Shown in pieces: positions 8,614 through 18,261 of a stretch of DNA of 64,000 nucleotides; within the stretch, counting starts at the first letter, position 1, and every line of letters starts with the position of its first letter. The DNA is from Aliikangiella maris. Its GTDB lineage: Bacteria > Pseudomonadota > Gammaproteobacteria > Enterobacterales > Kangiellaceae. The position numbers and the translations under genes were made by a program. Under the pieces are notes generated by a model. It worked only from the letters and a program-made list of their open reading frames with translations, was not told where the DNA came from and made no database searches. Where the stretch lies: assembly GCF_040719265.1 (NCBI RefSeq), contig NZ_JBFDAH010000026.1:10004-74003 (forward strand), written 5' to 3'.

Positions 8614-9831
8614 ATGAAGATCGCTTATATCGTTTCTTTATTTCCCTGCTGGTCTGAAACATTTATTGTTAGAGAAATTACTAATTTGAAGAAAAACGGC
8701 CATGAGGTTGATATTGTTTCTTTAAAGCATCCAAGTGAAGATTTAGTACAATCAGATGCCAAAGCGTTGATCGATAGTGTGATTTATCCTGCCAAAGGAT
8801 TGTCACTGTTGTTTAATATCTTAGCGCAATTGATATTACATCCTTTTAAAAGTTTGCATATGTTTTGGCTGCTATTCAGTCGATTTATTGGTAAGCCCGA
8901 AGCATTATTAAAGTCGCTAGCGACTTTTTTTGTTACGCTGAGTGTTCTCAACAAGATTAAAAAGCTCGAGTTAGAACACATTCATGCCCATTGGGCGACT
9001 TATCCGTCTACGGCGGCATTTATTATTCATAAATATTTAGGTATTCCTTACACCTTTACTTTCCACGCGCATGATATTTTTCTCGAAGACCATATGTTGG
9101 TTGATAAATTTGAGTCCTGCGCCTTTGGGGTAACAATCTCAGATTTTAATATCAACTTTATCCGTGATTTACTTAATCGAGATTATCGTTCCAAAATAAA
9201 AATTGTGCATTGTGGTGTCGACTTAACAGCACAAAAATATAATGTTGAAAATCGTGCTGAAAATACCGTATTTACTATTGGGCGCTTGGATGAAATAAAA
9301 GGGTTTAAATACCTGGTTGAAGCTTGCAGCCTGCTAAAACAAAAGTCTGTTGACTTTAAATGTGTCATTGTTGGAGATGGGCCCTTAAAGCCAGCGCTTT
9401 TAGCACAAAGAAAATCTTTAGGGCTGGATGAGGATATTGAGTTTTTAGGTGCTATGCCGCAGGAAAAAATCCGTGAATTTTTGGGCAATGTAACATTATT
9501 TGTTTTGCCTTCTGTAAAAACTAAAGAAGGTAATATGGATGGTGTACCGGTTGCGCTGATGGAAGCAATGGCATCCGGAACTCCGGTCATTTCGACCTAT
9601 ATTTCAGGCATTCCTGAGCTGATTAAAAATGAGCACAACGGACTATTGGTTAATCCCAATAATCCAGAGGAACTGGCCAATGCCATCGCCACCTTATTGG
9701 CTGATAATGCGGTAAGATTAAAATATGCTCAACAAGCTAATCAGACCATTCAAGAGTCATTTTGTGCTGAGAAAGAGGCAATAAAACTAGGCAGTTATAT
9801 AGCGCAGTATCATGCGGAAAGAACAAAATGA
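8614..9831 (+). CDS. Glycosyltransferase family 4 (colanic-acid WcaL-like)
   Basis: A GT-B retaining glycosyltransferase of 405 residues. The N-terminal domain shows FPCWSETFIVREI and FHAHDIF. The C-terminal nucleotide-sugar domain shows FTIGRLDEIKGFKYLVEA, VGDGPLKPAL, and the EX7E-type segment GVPVALMEAMASGTPVIST. The architecture matches the colanic-acid/EPS family that adds a side or chain sugar on the lipid carrier. It overlaps the next glycosyltransferase by 4 bases (ATGA), so the two are likely translated together. Confidence 0.9.
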   Translation: MKIAYIVSLFPCWSETFIVREITNLKKNGHEVDIVSLKHPSEDLVQSDAKALIDSVIYPAKGLSLLFNILAQLILHPFKSLHMFWLLFSRFIGKPEALLKSLATFFVTLSVLNKIKKLELEHIHAHWATYPSTAAFIIHKYLGIPYTFTFHAHDIFLEDHMLVDKFESCAFGVTISDFNINFIRDLLNRDYRSKIKIVHCGVDLTAQKYNVENRAENTVFTIGRLDEIKGFKYLVEACSLLKQKSVDFKCVIVGDGPLKPALLAQRKSLGLDEDIEFLGAMPQEKIREFLGNVTLFVLPSVKTKEGNMDGVPVALMEAMASGTPVISTYISGIPELIKNEHNGLLVNPNNPEELANAIATLLADNAVRLKYAQQANQTIQESFCAEKEAIKLGSYIAQYHAERTK

Positions 9832-10919
9832 AGAAAAAGGTGTTAATTATTACCGACGAAATGGAAGTCGGCGGCAGTCAACGTCAAATTGTTCGATTAA
9901 TCAAGAACTTAAATCATGATGAGTTTTCTGTTGAATTAGGCTATTTTACTAACCCGTCATTTTTATTAGATGAGATTAAACCTTATTGCGATAAAATATG
10001 GTACTTGGACAAGCGCAAAACACTCGATTTTGCCTTTATTGCTCAATTAATTAAATTGTGTCGCAGAAATGAGGTTGATATCATTCACTGCTTTGCATTT
10101 AGTGCCGAAATTTGGGTGACTTTTGCAAAAATAATCGGATTTAGTCGAAACAAGCTGATCACTTCAATTAGAGGTCGGTATGAGTGGTATGGTAAAATCC
10201 ATTGGGTTTTAAAATCAATTGCGAGCTTCTTTTCAACCCGAATTATTTCAAACTCACTATCTGGTGCTGAGTATGCGTTAGAAAAAATGTGGGGGGGCAG
10301 TGATAAGAAAGTCAGCATTATATATAACGGTATCGAGCAAAATGAATCGAGCGAACCACTAGAATTAGAATCTTCGTGGCTTGCTCAAAATACCATTTTG
10401 TTTGTTGGACGATTAGTTGAAGATAAAAATATACCCTGTTTGTTAAAAGCGGTGAGTTTGTTGAAAGATTGTCCTTACCAGTTAAAGTTGGTAGGTGATG
10501 GTCCATTGAGAGATTCACTCGAAGAGTTAGCTAATAACCTCAATATTAATGTTGAGTTTTTAGGTGAAAGGTTCGATGTTGATCGTTTGATGTGCTCTGC
10601 CAAAGTTGTAGTATTGCCATCGTTTCGAGAAGGCGTATCAAATACCATTATTGAAGCGATGCTTAATAAAACTGCAGTTGTTGCATCAAGCGTTGGTGGT
10701 ACACCTGAAATTATTACTCACGAAAAAGACGGGATGTTATTTGAGTCAGATAACTCGGCACAATTAGCCAATGAATTGATACGTGTATTGAGTGATGATG
10801 GATTGCGCCAATCATTGGCTGATAAAGCTTTTGAAACCGTTACTGATAAATTTGCAATCGAACGTATGATTCGAGAATTTGAGAATGTTTATTCTCAAGA
10901 AATTAATAACAAAGGATAA
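9828..10919 (+). CDS. Glycosyltransferase family 4
   Basis: A second GT-B enzyme, 363 residues. The start shows the GT4 donor loop in EVGGSQRQIVRLIKNL. The donor domain has TILFVGRLVEDKNIPCLLKA, LVGDGPLRDSLEELA and SFREGVSNTIIEAMLNKTAVVAS with the conserved glutamates. No signal peptide or membrane segment is clear, as expected for a cytoplasmic enzyme acting on a lipid-linked intermediate. It overlaps the preceding gene by 4 bases and is followed 9 bases later by an amidotransferase. Confidence 0.9.
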   Translation: MKKKVLIITDEMEVGGSQRQIVRLIKNLNHDEFSVELGYFTNPSFLLDEIKPYCDKIWYLDKRKTLDFAFIAQLIKLCRRNEVDIIHCFAFSAEIWVTFAKIIGFSRNKLITSIRGRYEWYGKIHWVLKSIASFFSTRIISNSLSGAEYALEKMWGGSDKKVSIIYNGIEQNESSEPLELESSWLAQNTILFVGRLVEDKNIPCLLKAVSLLKDCPYQLKLVGDGPLRDSLEELANNLNINVEFLGERFDVDRLMCSAKVVVLPSFREGVSNTIIEAMLNKTAVVASSVGGTPEIITHEKDGMLFESDNSAQLANELIRVLSDDGLRQSLADKAFETVTDKFAIERMIREFENVYSQEINNKG

Positions 10920-10928
10920 TTTACAGCC

Positions 10929-12764
10929 ATGAGTTTAGGTGATTTTATTATTGTATTTGACAAAGCTAGTCAATCAAATACGACATATGCTTTTGAACAG
11001 CTCAGTTGGCCAGAAATAGGCAACCAGCAACCCGTGGTATCAGTCAATAAAGTTGATGATAATGTGGTTGTCGCGAGCACCGAAGAAGTTGCAACTGTCG
11101 AGCGTGAAGATGGGTTTCTGGTTTGTTTGGCGCAATCGCCCGCGAGCTTTGCTTCTCAGGACTGTGATTTAGACGCCTTATTTCGTGGTTTGCTCAATCA
11201 AGCGCACACAATACAGGAATTAACCCATTTTAGCGGAAAATTTGTTGCTGCGTTTTGGAATCCACAAACAAAACAGCTTTCAATTGTTACTGATCCGGTA
11301 CGTACATATCCGCTATATTTATTTGAGTCGGAGCAACAGGTTATTGCTGCCACTGATTTGCGCTTAATCAAAGGCCTTGTTCCTGGATTGCAGGTCAATC
11401 GAAAGTCGATTTACCATCATCTAAACTTTTCGTATATTCCAACACCTTTTACGATTTATCAGGATGTTTCTAAAATTCCACCAGGCACCAGAGTTGATCT
11501 GTCAGCTGACCAAAATCAGGCAATGCGCTATTGGAAACCGGAATACCCAGAAGATTTAGAGGGTGATGAAGATAAACTGGCTCAATCATTGGAAGAACAA
11601 ATTATTACCGCAGTACTCAAAACGCGACCAGATGATAATCAATGGGGAGCATTTTTAAGTGGTGGTACTGATAGTTCTTCAATAAGTGGAGTATTGGCTA
11701 AAAATGCCAAGGCGGGAGAAAAAGTTAAAACTTTTTCCATTGGTTTTAATGAAAAGGGTTACGATGAATTAGAGTTTTCCGATATTGCTTCAAATGCGTT
11801 TGGTACGTTATCTCATAAACAAAGTGTCGGCGCGGAAGATACGCTTGATGCAATTCCGCATCTGATCAAAGCGTTTGATGAACCATTTGGTAACGCATCA
11901 GCAGTACCAACTTTTTATTGCGCTAAACTGGCAAAAGATAACGGACTAAAAACCTTATTAGGCGGCGATGGCGGCGATGAAATTTATGGTGGAAATGAGC
12001 GTTATGCCAAAGATAAAATTTTTCAACGATATTACACACTGCCGGGAGTTGTTAAGTTTTTTGGTCGTGTCGTAGCCAAAATACTTGGGCCTATTGATAT
12101 TCGGTTTTTTAACCGGGTTAAGAATTTTATTAACCGTGCATCTTTACCTAACCCCGATCGTTTTTATTTAGATGATTCTTTCGCATCAGAATTTTATGAT
12201 GAACTATTAAGTGATTCGTTTAAATCGAGCGTTGGAGTTGATGATTCTTTGGATGTTATTCGTGATGTTTATCGCGATGCAAGTGCTCAGGCTGAACTTC
12301 ATAAACTAATGTATGTCGATATGCAAATGGCCATATCCGATAATGATTTGAGTAAAGTTAATCGAAGCGCCAAACAAGCCGGCATCTCTGTTATGTATCC
12401 GTATCTAAATCCTACGCTCATTCAATATACTGGTCGAATATCAGCTGAACTTAAAGTGAAGGATTTGAATAAACGTTATTTGTTTAAAAAAGCGGTAAAA
12501 AATATTTTACCAAAAGAAATTTTAACAAAAAAGAAGCAAGGATTCGGTTTACCTATTAGCGTATGGTTTCGATCAAACCCTAAGTTTATCGCCTTGATCG
12601 ACGATGTATTACTATCTGACCGAGCTTTAGATCGAGGTTATTTTAATCCTGAATTTATTAAGCGAATGGTATCTCGGCATCAAAAAGGTGTATGGGACTA
12701 TAGTGCAGAAATATGGATGTTATTGATGTTGGAGTTATGGCATAGAGAATATGTTGATGTCTAA
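10929..12764 (+). CDS. Asparagine-synthase-like amidotransferase lacking the glutaminase cysteine
   Basis: A 611-residue protein with the class II amidotransferase plus asparagine synthetase layout. The synthetase half is intact: the PP-loop GAFLSGGTDSSS (about 240-251), FSIGFNEKGYDE, LLGGDGGDEIYGG and the C-terminal KKKQGFGLPISVWFR. The N-terminal half begins MSLGDF, so the usual Cys2 nucleophile of glutamine hydrolysis is absent. It may use free ammonia, depend on a partner glutaminase, or ligate another amine. The second copy two genes downstream keeps the cysteine. Exosortase-linked EPS loci often carry two such genes. Substrate is unknown; amidation of a uronic acid is one guess. Confidence 0.87.
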   Translation: MSLGDFIIVFDKASQSNTTYAFEQLSWPEIGNQQPVVSVNKVDDNVVVASTEEVATVEREDGFLVCLAQSPASFASQDCDLDALFRGLLNQAHTIQELTHFSGKFVAAFWNPQTKQLSIVTDPVRTYPLYLFESEQQVIAATDLRLIKGLVPGLQVNRKSIYHHLNFSYIPTPFTIYQDVSKIPPGTRVDLSADQNQAMRYWKPEYPEDLEGDEDKLAQSLEEQIITAVLKTRPDDNQWGAFLSGGTDSSSISGVLAKNAKAGEKVKTFSIGFNEKGYDELEFSDIASNAFGTLSHKQSVGAEDTLDAIPHLIKAFDEPFGNASAVPTFYCAKLAKDNGLKTLLGGDGGDEIYGGNERYAKDKIFQRYYTLPGVVKFFGRVVAKILGPIDIRFFNRVKNFINRASLPNPDRFYLDDSFASEFYDELLSDSFKSSVGVDDSLDVIRDVYRDASAQAELHKLMYVDMQMAISDNDLSKVNRSAKQAGISVMYPYLNPTLIQYTGRISAELKVKDLNKRYLFKKAVKNILPKEILTKKKQGFGLPISVWFRSNPKFIALIDDVLLSDRALDRGYFNPEFIKRMVSRHQKGVWDYSAEIWMLLMLELWHREYVDV

Positions 12765-13956
12765 TACAAGTGAATCCTCTTATACAGGAGTCAATAGCAT
12801 TCTTCATGTATTGGAGAGTGGCTTTCCTGCCGTGGGAGGTGCAGAAAAACAGGTAGCAACGTTATCCCATTATTTAAATACAAAAGGGATTGCATGTACT
12901 GTTGTCGGCCCAATGGTTGATATGGATTTTTCCTCCGATAAGGAGTTTGACTCTCTTGGTGAAATTAAAATTCGTCGAATCAAATATCCCAAGATACCCC
13001 TGCTTGGCAGTGTTTTTTTATTACTTAAGCTAATTTTTTATATTGTTCTAAACCGCAAAAAGTATGATGCCATTCATATTCACATTGCTAACAATATGGC
13101 GGCAATAACCTGTCTGGTTGCTGCATTTTTAAATAAGACCACAGTCGTAAAATTTACTGGTTGGCAGGAAATCGAAAATGGCGTGTTAAATCGTAATATT
13201 CAAAGTGTGAGGATCCGTTTTTTGCGCTGGTGTTTGTATAAAGCGAACTTTTATCATGCGATTAGTAGCACGATTGAAGAAAAGTTGAACGATAACCATT
13301 TTGCTAAAGACAAGATAGTTCGCTTACCTAACGCGGTTGATACTGAGCGCTTTGTTCATGTTTCTGCAAGCGTAGAACAATTAAAAGATCAATATAATCT
13401 GCATAACAAACTCATTGGCGTCTATGTTGGTCGGTTCGAAAAAGTTAAAGCGGTCGATAGCTTAATTGATGCTTGGAAACAGCACTTTGGTAACCGTGAA
13501 GATGTTTGCTTGCTCTTGTTAGGCAATGGTGTTTTAGAAAACGAACTAAGAGCGTTAGTTAAAAAGTACGGACTAGAAAAGTCGATTTTATTTATCGGTT
13601 TTAAAAAAGATGTTGAAAACTATTTGGCACTGGCCGACTTTGGTGTATTGCCATCTGAACATGAAGGTCTCTCTAATACCTTGCTCGAATATTTTTCTGC
13701 GTCATTGCCGGTAATTGGTTCTCGAGTTAGCGGTACTGAAGATATTGTCACTCATCAAAAAACTGGCTGGCTATTTGAACCGCGTAATATTCCAGAGTTG
13801 GTGGATCGACTAAAGCAGGTAGATGAACTAGAACGAGAAAAACTGCATCAGATGGGTGATGATGCACTGGCCTGGATAAACCAATATGCCGGATTGGACT
13901 CTGTGTGTTCGCGTTTGGTTAAACTTTATAAAAATAAAGCTGGAGAAACCGTTTAA
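12751..13956 (+). CDS. Glycosyltransferase family 4
   Basis: A third GT-B enzyme, 401 residues. The motifs are SGFPAVGGAEKQVATLSHYL at the N-terminus, IGVYVGRFEKVKAVDSLIDAW at the start of the donor domain, LLLLGNGVLENELR, and PSEHEGLSNTLLEYFSASLPVIGS with the EX7E pair. It overlaps both neighbours: the start lies inside the end of the first amidotransferase, and the stop shares a base with the start of the second. Another ATG six bases on (12757) is a possible start. The sugar is unknown. Confidence 0.9.
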   Translation: MLMSNTSESSYTGVNSILHVLESGFPAVGGAEKQVATLSHYLNTKGIACTVVGPMVDMDFSSDKEFDSLGEIKIRRIKYPKIPLLGSVFLLLKLIFYIVLNRKKYDAIHIHIANNMAAITCLVAAFLNKTTVVKFTGWQEIENGVLNRNIQSVRIRFLRWCLYKANFYHAISSTIEEKLNDNHFAKDKIVRLPNAVDTERFVHVSASVEQLKDQYNLHNKLIGVYVGRFEKVKAVDSLIDAWKQHFGNREDVCLLLLGNGVLENELRALVKKYGLEKSILFIGFKKDVENYLALADFGVLPSEHEGLSNTLLEYFSASLPVIGSRVSGTEDIVTHQKTGWLFEPRNIPELVDRLKQVDELEREKLHQMGDDALAWINQYAGLDSVCSRLVKLYKNKAGETV

Positions 13957-15812
13957 TGTGTGGGATTGCTGGTGCTGTAACTTTTAATGGCGATGGTTTT
14001 CCGTCGCCAGAAGTTGCTGATCAAATGTGTAAAGTAATTGAACATCGAGGCCCCGACCATCAGGGAAAGTATTACTCGCAACCTGCATTTCTAGGAATGC
14101 GTCGCCTTAGTATTATTGATTTATCAACTGGTGAGCAACCGATTCATAATGAAGATGGTTCTATCCAGCTAGTTTTTAACGGTGAAATTTATAACTATAA
14201 AGCTTTGCGCGAAGAGCTTTCAGCAAAAGGTTATCAGTTCTACACTAGTGGTGATACTGAGACAATTTTGCGATGCTATCAAGAGTATGGCGAAGACTGT
14301 TTTAAGCACTTGCGTGGAATGTTTGGAATTGCTATTTGGGATAGCAATTTGCAAAAGTTAATTTTAGGTAGGGACCCGCTTGGTAAAAAGCCTCTATTTT
14401 ATTCGCATACAGATGGTACGGTTTATTTTGGTTCAGAGCTTAAATCACTATTAGTTAATAAAAATATTAGCCGTAATATTGAGCATTTATCTGTTTATGA
14501 ATATTTGCTTTATGGCTATGTGCCGACACCACGCTCAATATTTTCAGATGTCAATAAGTTACCGCCTGGTCATTACCTCACTTTTCAAAATGGAAAGGTG
14601 GATGTTAAGCAATATTGGAAACTCGATTATTCTCAAAAATTGAATTTGTCTGACGCAGCGCTGAAAGAAAAGGTCTTTGAAACATTGGATGAATCAGTTG
14701 CTCTGCGGTTAAGCAGTGATGTGCCGTTTGGTGCTTTTTTAAGTGGTGGTTTGGATTCCAGTGTTGTTGTTGCTTTAATGGCAAAACATTTAGAGCAGCC
14801 GGTAAAAACCTTTTCAATTGGTTTTAAAGAAAACCAGTTCAATGAATTGGGGGATGCGCGTTTAATTGCTGAACATGTCGGCTCGGAGCATCATGAGTTT
14901 ATTGTTGAAGCCAATGCGGTAGATATGCTTGAACGACTAATTTGGCATTTCGATGAACCCTTTGCCGATTCTTCCGCGATTCCTACTTATTTAGTTTCAG
15001 AAATGGCAGCAAAGCATGTCAAGATGGTATTGTCTGGTGATGGTGGTGATGAAGCATTTGGCGGCTATGAGCGCTATTTTAAATATCTTTCACTGCATGA
15101 TATGAATCGATATTCTTTAGGTTTAGCTTCGCCGGCAGCTAAAGTTGCTGGTCATCTATTAGGTGATAAAGGAAAAAGGTTGCAGTGGGTATCAAAGCGC
15201 TTGGCACAAAAATACCCTGAAAATTATTTATCTGGTGTAGGTTTGGCAACACCAGAATTTGCCAATCAAATGTTAACTCAGTCAATTGATAGCAATGTAG
15301 GGTATGGCAGAGTGGCTCAACTTTTTAACCAGTACCAATACCCAGAAATGCTCGATCGTATTAAAGCAGGTGATATTGGGAGCTATTTATTAGATGATGT
15401 TTTAGTTAAAGTTGATCGTATGTCAATGGCATGTTCACTTGAAGTTCGCTCTCCATTACTGGATGTACGTTTGATTGAACTTTCTGCGCAATTGCCTTTA
15501 TCGATGAATGTCAAACAAAATAAAGGTAAACAAGTACTGCGGCAAATAGCTGAGGACTTGTTACCTTTAGAAAGTCTGAATAAGAAGAAACAAGGATTTG
15601 CCATTCCTTTGGCAGAATGGTTTAGGACTTCACTGAAAGATATGATGCTTGATTTGTGCCGTAGTTCGAGCTTTATTAATCGCGGAATTTTTGATGCGCA
15701 ATTTATTGAAGATTTAACAATAAGGCACGTTAAAGGTGAGCATGATTATAGTGAAAACTTGTGGCAGGTTCTGTGCTATGAACTTTGGGCTAGAAAGTTT
15801 TTGGATAGTTAA
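13956..15812 (+). CDS. asnB: Glutamine-hydrolysing asparagine synthase-like amidotransferase (XrtA amidotransferase 1 type)
   Basis: A 618-residue class II amidotransferase with the complete catalytic set. It starts MCGIAGAV, so Cys2 can act as glutaminase nucleophile. RRLSIIDLSTGEQP, FNGEIYNY and SGDTE complete the glutaminase site. The synthetase half has AFLSGGLDSSVV, FSIGFKE, LSGDGGDEAFGGY, RSPLLDVRL and KKKQGFAIPLAEWFR. Length and motifs fit the exosortase-A-associated amidotransferase 1 family (TIGR03108). In this context it most likely amidates a sugar or a sugar-linked acid rather than making free asparagine, though that cannot be excluded. Confidence 0.92.
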   Translation: MCGIAGAVTFNGDGFPSPEVADQMCKVIEHRGPDHQGKYYSQPAFLGMRRLSIIDLSTGEQPIHNEDGSIQLVFNGEIYNYKALREELSAKGYQFYTSGDTETILRCYQEYGEDCFKHLRGMFGIAIWDSNLQKLILGRDPLGKKPLFYSHTDGTVYFGSELKSLLVNKNISRNIEHLSVYEYLLYGYVPTPRSIFSDVNKLPPGHYLTFQNGKVDVKQYWKLDYSQKLNLSDAALKEKVFETLDESVALRLSSDVPFGAFLSGGLDSSVVVALMAKHLEQPVKTFSIGFKENQFNELGDARLIAEHVGSEHHEFIVEANAVDMLERLIWHFDEPFADSSAIPTYLVSEMAAKHVKMVLSGDGGDEAFGGYERYFKYLSLHDMNRYSLGLASPAAKVAGHLLGDKGKRLQWVSKRLAQKYPENYLSGVGLATPEFANQMLTQSIDSNVGYGRVAQLFNQYQYPEMLDRIKAGDIGSYLLDDVLVKVDRMSMACSLEVRSPLLDVRLIELSAQLPLSMNVKQNKGKQVLRQIAEDLLPLESLNKKKQGFAIPLAEWFRTSLKDMMLDLCRSSSFINRGIFDAQFIEDLTIRHVKGEHDYSENLWQVLCYELWARKFLDS

Positions 15813-15842
15813 ATGTGTTCGACGCCTGTTGTGGTAAAGTAA

Positions 15843-16835
15843 ATGATTAAGCCGGCAATCAAAGAATTGATAAGTAAAACCTTGGATTACACTGGAATTT
15901 CATCCAGAAAAATTCATGGAATGCTTAATCGATATCCAAATTGGCTGGTATTAATGTATCATCGAATTGTCACCGACCGTAAACAATATGATCCGTTTTC
16001 GCTAGGAATGTGTGTCGAGGCAAATGTGTTTGATATGCAACTGCGTTATTTAAAGAAACACTTTACCGTTTTGCCTGTTTCTGAAGTTATGCGAAAAATA
16101 ACTCAACATGAACCACTCCCGCCGAATGTTGTTAGTATTACTTTTGATGATGGGTATAAAGACAATTTGTTAAATGCTGCTCCAATTTTGCAGCAACACC
16201 AAGTTAACGCGTCGGTTTATATTGCGACAAACATACTTTATGGTGAAGTTTTCTGGTGGGATCGAGTTATTCAAATCTTTGCAGAAAGCCAGTGTGCTGA
16301 TTTTGAAATTGAAATTGAGTCTACTACTTATCATGTTAGACGAGATAGAAGTGGAGTCGAGTGGCTATTGGCTTATTTATGGCAGCTTAATAGTGAAATC
16401 AAAGAACAAATTATCAATCAGTTACTTGCCGGAAAAAACATTGTAAAGGATCTGAGTCTGCTTTATTTAAATGAGCAAGAGTTGCAGCAAATCACACAAT
16501 ATAATTTTGAAGTTGGCGCTCATACTTGTTCGCATCCTAATTTGTCACTTATGAAGCAGAGTGATATTGAAAGTGAATTAATCGGCTCTAAGCAAACATT
16601 AGAACGAATACTTCAAACGGAAATTAATGGATTTGCTTATCCTGGTGGTTACATTGGTGATCAAACTATTGATGTAATTAAAAAGCTGAACTTTGAATAT
16701 GCACTGACCACTATAACCGGGGTGAATAGCTTTGAGCAAAATCCTTATTTAATTAAGCGAATGGGGATGCCTGATTCATCATTAAGTGATTTTAAACGTT
16801 GTTTGAGTAATGTATTAGGCTCAAGAGAACACTGA
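15843..16835 (+). CDS. Polysaccharide deacetylase, NodB domain (second of two)
   Basis: A second carbohydrate esterase 4 protein, 330 residues. The motifs are LMYHRIV near the start, SITFDDGYKDN (about 98-108), VGAHTCSHPNLS (about 223-234) and FAYPGG (about 263-268), so the metal-binding Asp-His-His set is present. There is no signal peptide. It is longer than the first deacetylase because of an insertion of roughly 60 residues between the FDDG and AHTCSH motifs. It is the last gene before a 145-bp gap that may hold a new promoter. Confidence 0.88.
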   Translation: MIKPAIKELISKTLDYTGISSRKIHGMLNRYPNWLVLMYHRIVTDRKQYDPFSLGMCVEANVFDMQLRYLKKHFTVLPVSEVMRKITQHEPLPPNVVSITFDDGYKDNLLNAAPILQQHQVNASVYIATNILYGEVFWWDRVIQIFAESQCADFEIEIESTTYHVRRDRSGVEWLLAYLWQLNSEIKEQIINQLLAGKNIVKDLSLLYLNEQELQQITQYNFEVGAHTCSHPNLSLMKQSDIESELIGSKQTLERILQTEINGFAYPGGYIGDQTIDVIKKLNFEYALTTITGVNSFEQNPYLIKRMGMPDSSLSDFKRCLSNVLGSREH

Positions 16836-16836
16836 A

Positions 16837-16867
16837 TTGTTATTTAACTGATTGAATATCTTATAAT
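16837..16867 (+). promoter_or_regulatory. Candidate sigma-70 promoter before the Wzy-like gene
   Basis: TTGTTA at 16837-16842 and a perfect TATAAT at 16862-16867 are separated by 19 bases, slightly longer than ideal. They lie in the gap between the deacetylase and the O-antigen-ligase-like gene, where a new transcript would be expected. This is motif reading only. Confidence 0.3.
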
Positions 16868-16980
16868 CTATTATTATCTTTAGCCAAAACTGGTTTCACA
16901 GTACAATAGATAGCCAATAGTAACGTCATTCAGACAATACCAGCAGATAATCTTTAGATTCGACCAAGAGATATGAACGC

Positions 16981-18261
16981 GTGAGTTTTTTTGTAAAAGT
17001 ATTAGCCGTAATTTTGGTATATATACCAAACCAGTTGCATTTTCCGGCAAGTCTTGGATTGCCAGGTTTAAATGTACTGAATGTATTGGTTATTTATGCT
17101 TACTTTCTATATCGTTCGCAAAAGCTTGAACCCTCTGAGCCTGATCAAATCAAAGGTTTTTTATTTTTCTATTTCTTCATGCTGACCTCTTCGTTCGTCG
17201 TTGCACAGATGCGAATTTCGCTCGATTTGGTTACAGATGTGACTAATCTTAAAACATTGATTTTTTATCCTTGTATTTATTTTTTATATTACCACGCAGT
17301 TAGAACCTATGATGATGCTTCAAAGCTTTATCTGGTTATCCTGTTTGTTGCTTTTGTCGCTGGGCTTGAAGCGATCCGAGAAGCAATTGATTATGGGATT
17401 GGAAATTATCATGAGAGTAAACGGGCATCTGGACCGTTTGGCGTAAACTTTTATTCAGCCAACCGGGCTGGTGTGTTTTATTCAATGTTTCTACCTTATT
17501 TTCTAGCAATAGTTTTTTTCTGGAAAGGTAATGTTTTATTAAAATATGCCGGAATTATTGGTTCTGTTACGCTGGTTGCTGCGATATTTTTTACTTATTC
17601 CCGACAATCTTATTTTATCGCTGTTTTGGCTATTGCTTATATGATTTTTAAACGGCGTGGTTTTGTTTCTATTTTAATGATTATTGTACTTGCACTTGGC
17701 CCTCTTTGGGTGCCTGAGTCCGCCATGCAACGTATCGAAGGAACCGAGCAGGTTTCTGATACAGGTGAAGAAAAGTATGATGAAAGTACGGAAAGTCGAT
17801 TTATATTATGGGCTGCTGCAATGGATATGGTGGCAGAATACCCGCAAGGAATTGGTTTGAACCGATTTAAACAAGAGATTGGAAATTTTTCGATTTACTC
17901 AGGAAAAGATGCCCATAACTTTTATGTTTTGACAATCGCCGAAAGTAATATAATTGGGTTATTGGCCTTGTTATTATTAATATTCAGCTTGTGGCGATTA
18001 GGGAGACGGGTTATCAAGCTCGATAAAAGCTTTACGACCAAAGTGGTTGGTCATGGATATACCTGCTCGGTTATTTGTATGGCGTTAGGTAATATTTATG
18101 GGAGTCCTTTTGCCAGCGGTGAAGTAATGGGGTGTTTCTGGGCGATGACTGCTTTAACAGCACGTTATTATTGGTTGCAAAGCAAGCAGCTGATAAAAGA
18201 TGAACGTGCAATGCCTGAACACGAAGAAATAATAAAAAAGAAGCATCCGGTATTTGATTGA
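16981..18261 (+). CDS. O-antigen ligase/Wzy polymerase-like membrane protein
   Basis: A multi-pass inner-membrane protein of 426 residues with about ten or more hydrophobic segments. The large periplasmic loop carries the Wzy_C-type pattern ESRFILWAAAMDMV...YPQGIGLNRF and GKDAHNFYVLTIAESNIIG, in which the His-Asn pair is typical of O-antigen ligases and polymerases. TYSRQSYFI is another family mark. It would polymerise the repeat units on the periplasmic side or ligate glycan. It starts with GTG; an ATG eight bases before it runs into a stop at once. It overlaps the flippase gene by one base. Confidence 0.85.
   Translation: MSFFVKVLAVILVYIPNQLHFPASLGLPGLNVLNVLVIYAYFLYRSQKLEPSEPDQIKGFLFFYFFMLTSSFVVAQMRISLDLVTDVTNLKTLIFYPCIYFLYYHAVRTYDDASKLYLVILFVAFVAGLEAIREAIDYGIGNYHESKRASGPFGVNFYSANRAGVFYSMFLPYFLAIVFFWKGNVLLKYAGIIGSVTLVAAIFFTYSRQSYFIAVLAIAYMIFKRRGFVSILMIIVLALGPLWVPESAMQRIEGTEQVSDTGEEKYDESTESRFILWAAAMDMVAEYPQGIGLNRFKQEIGNFSIYSGKDAHNFYVLTIAESNIIGLLALLLLIFSLWRLGRRVIKLDKSFTTKVVGHGYTCSVICMALGNIYGSPFASGEVMGCFWAMTALTARYYWLQSKQLIKDERAMPEHEEIIKKKHPVFD

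Noticed and set aside
9183..9590. 135-codon open frame on the minus strand
   Set aside because: It lies fully inside a well-supported glycosyltransferase on the plus strand and its translation shows no protein family pattern.
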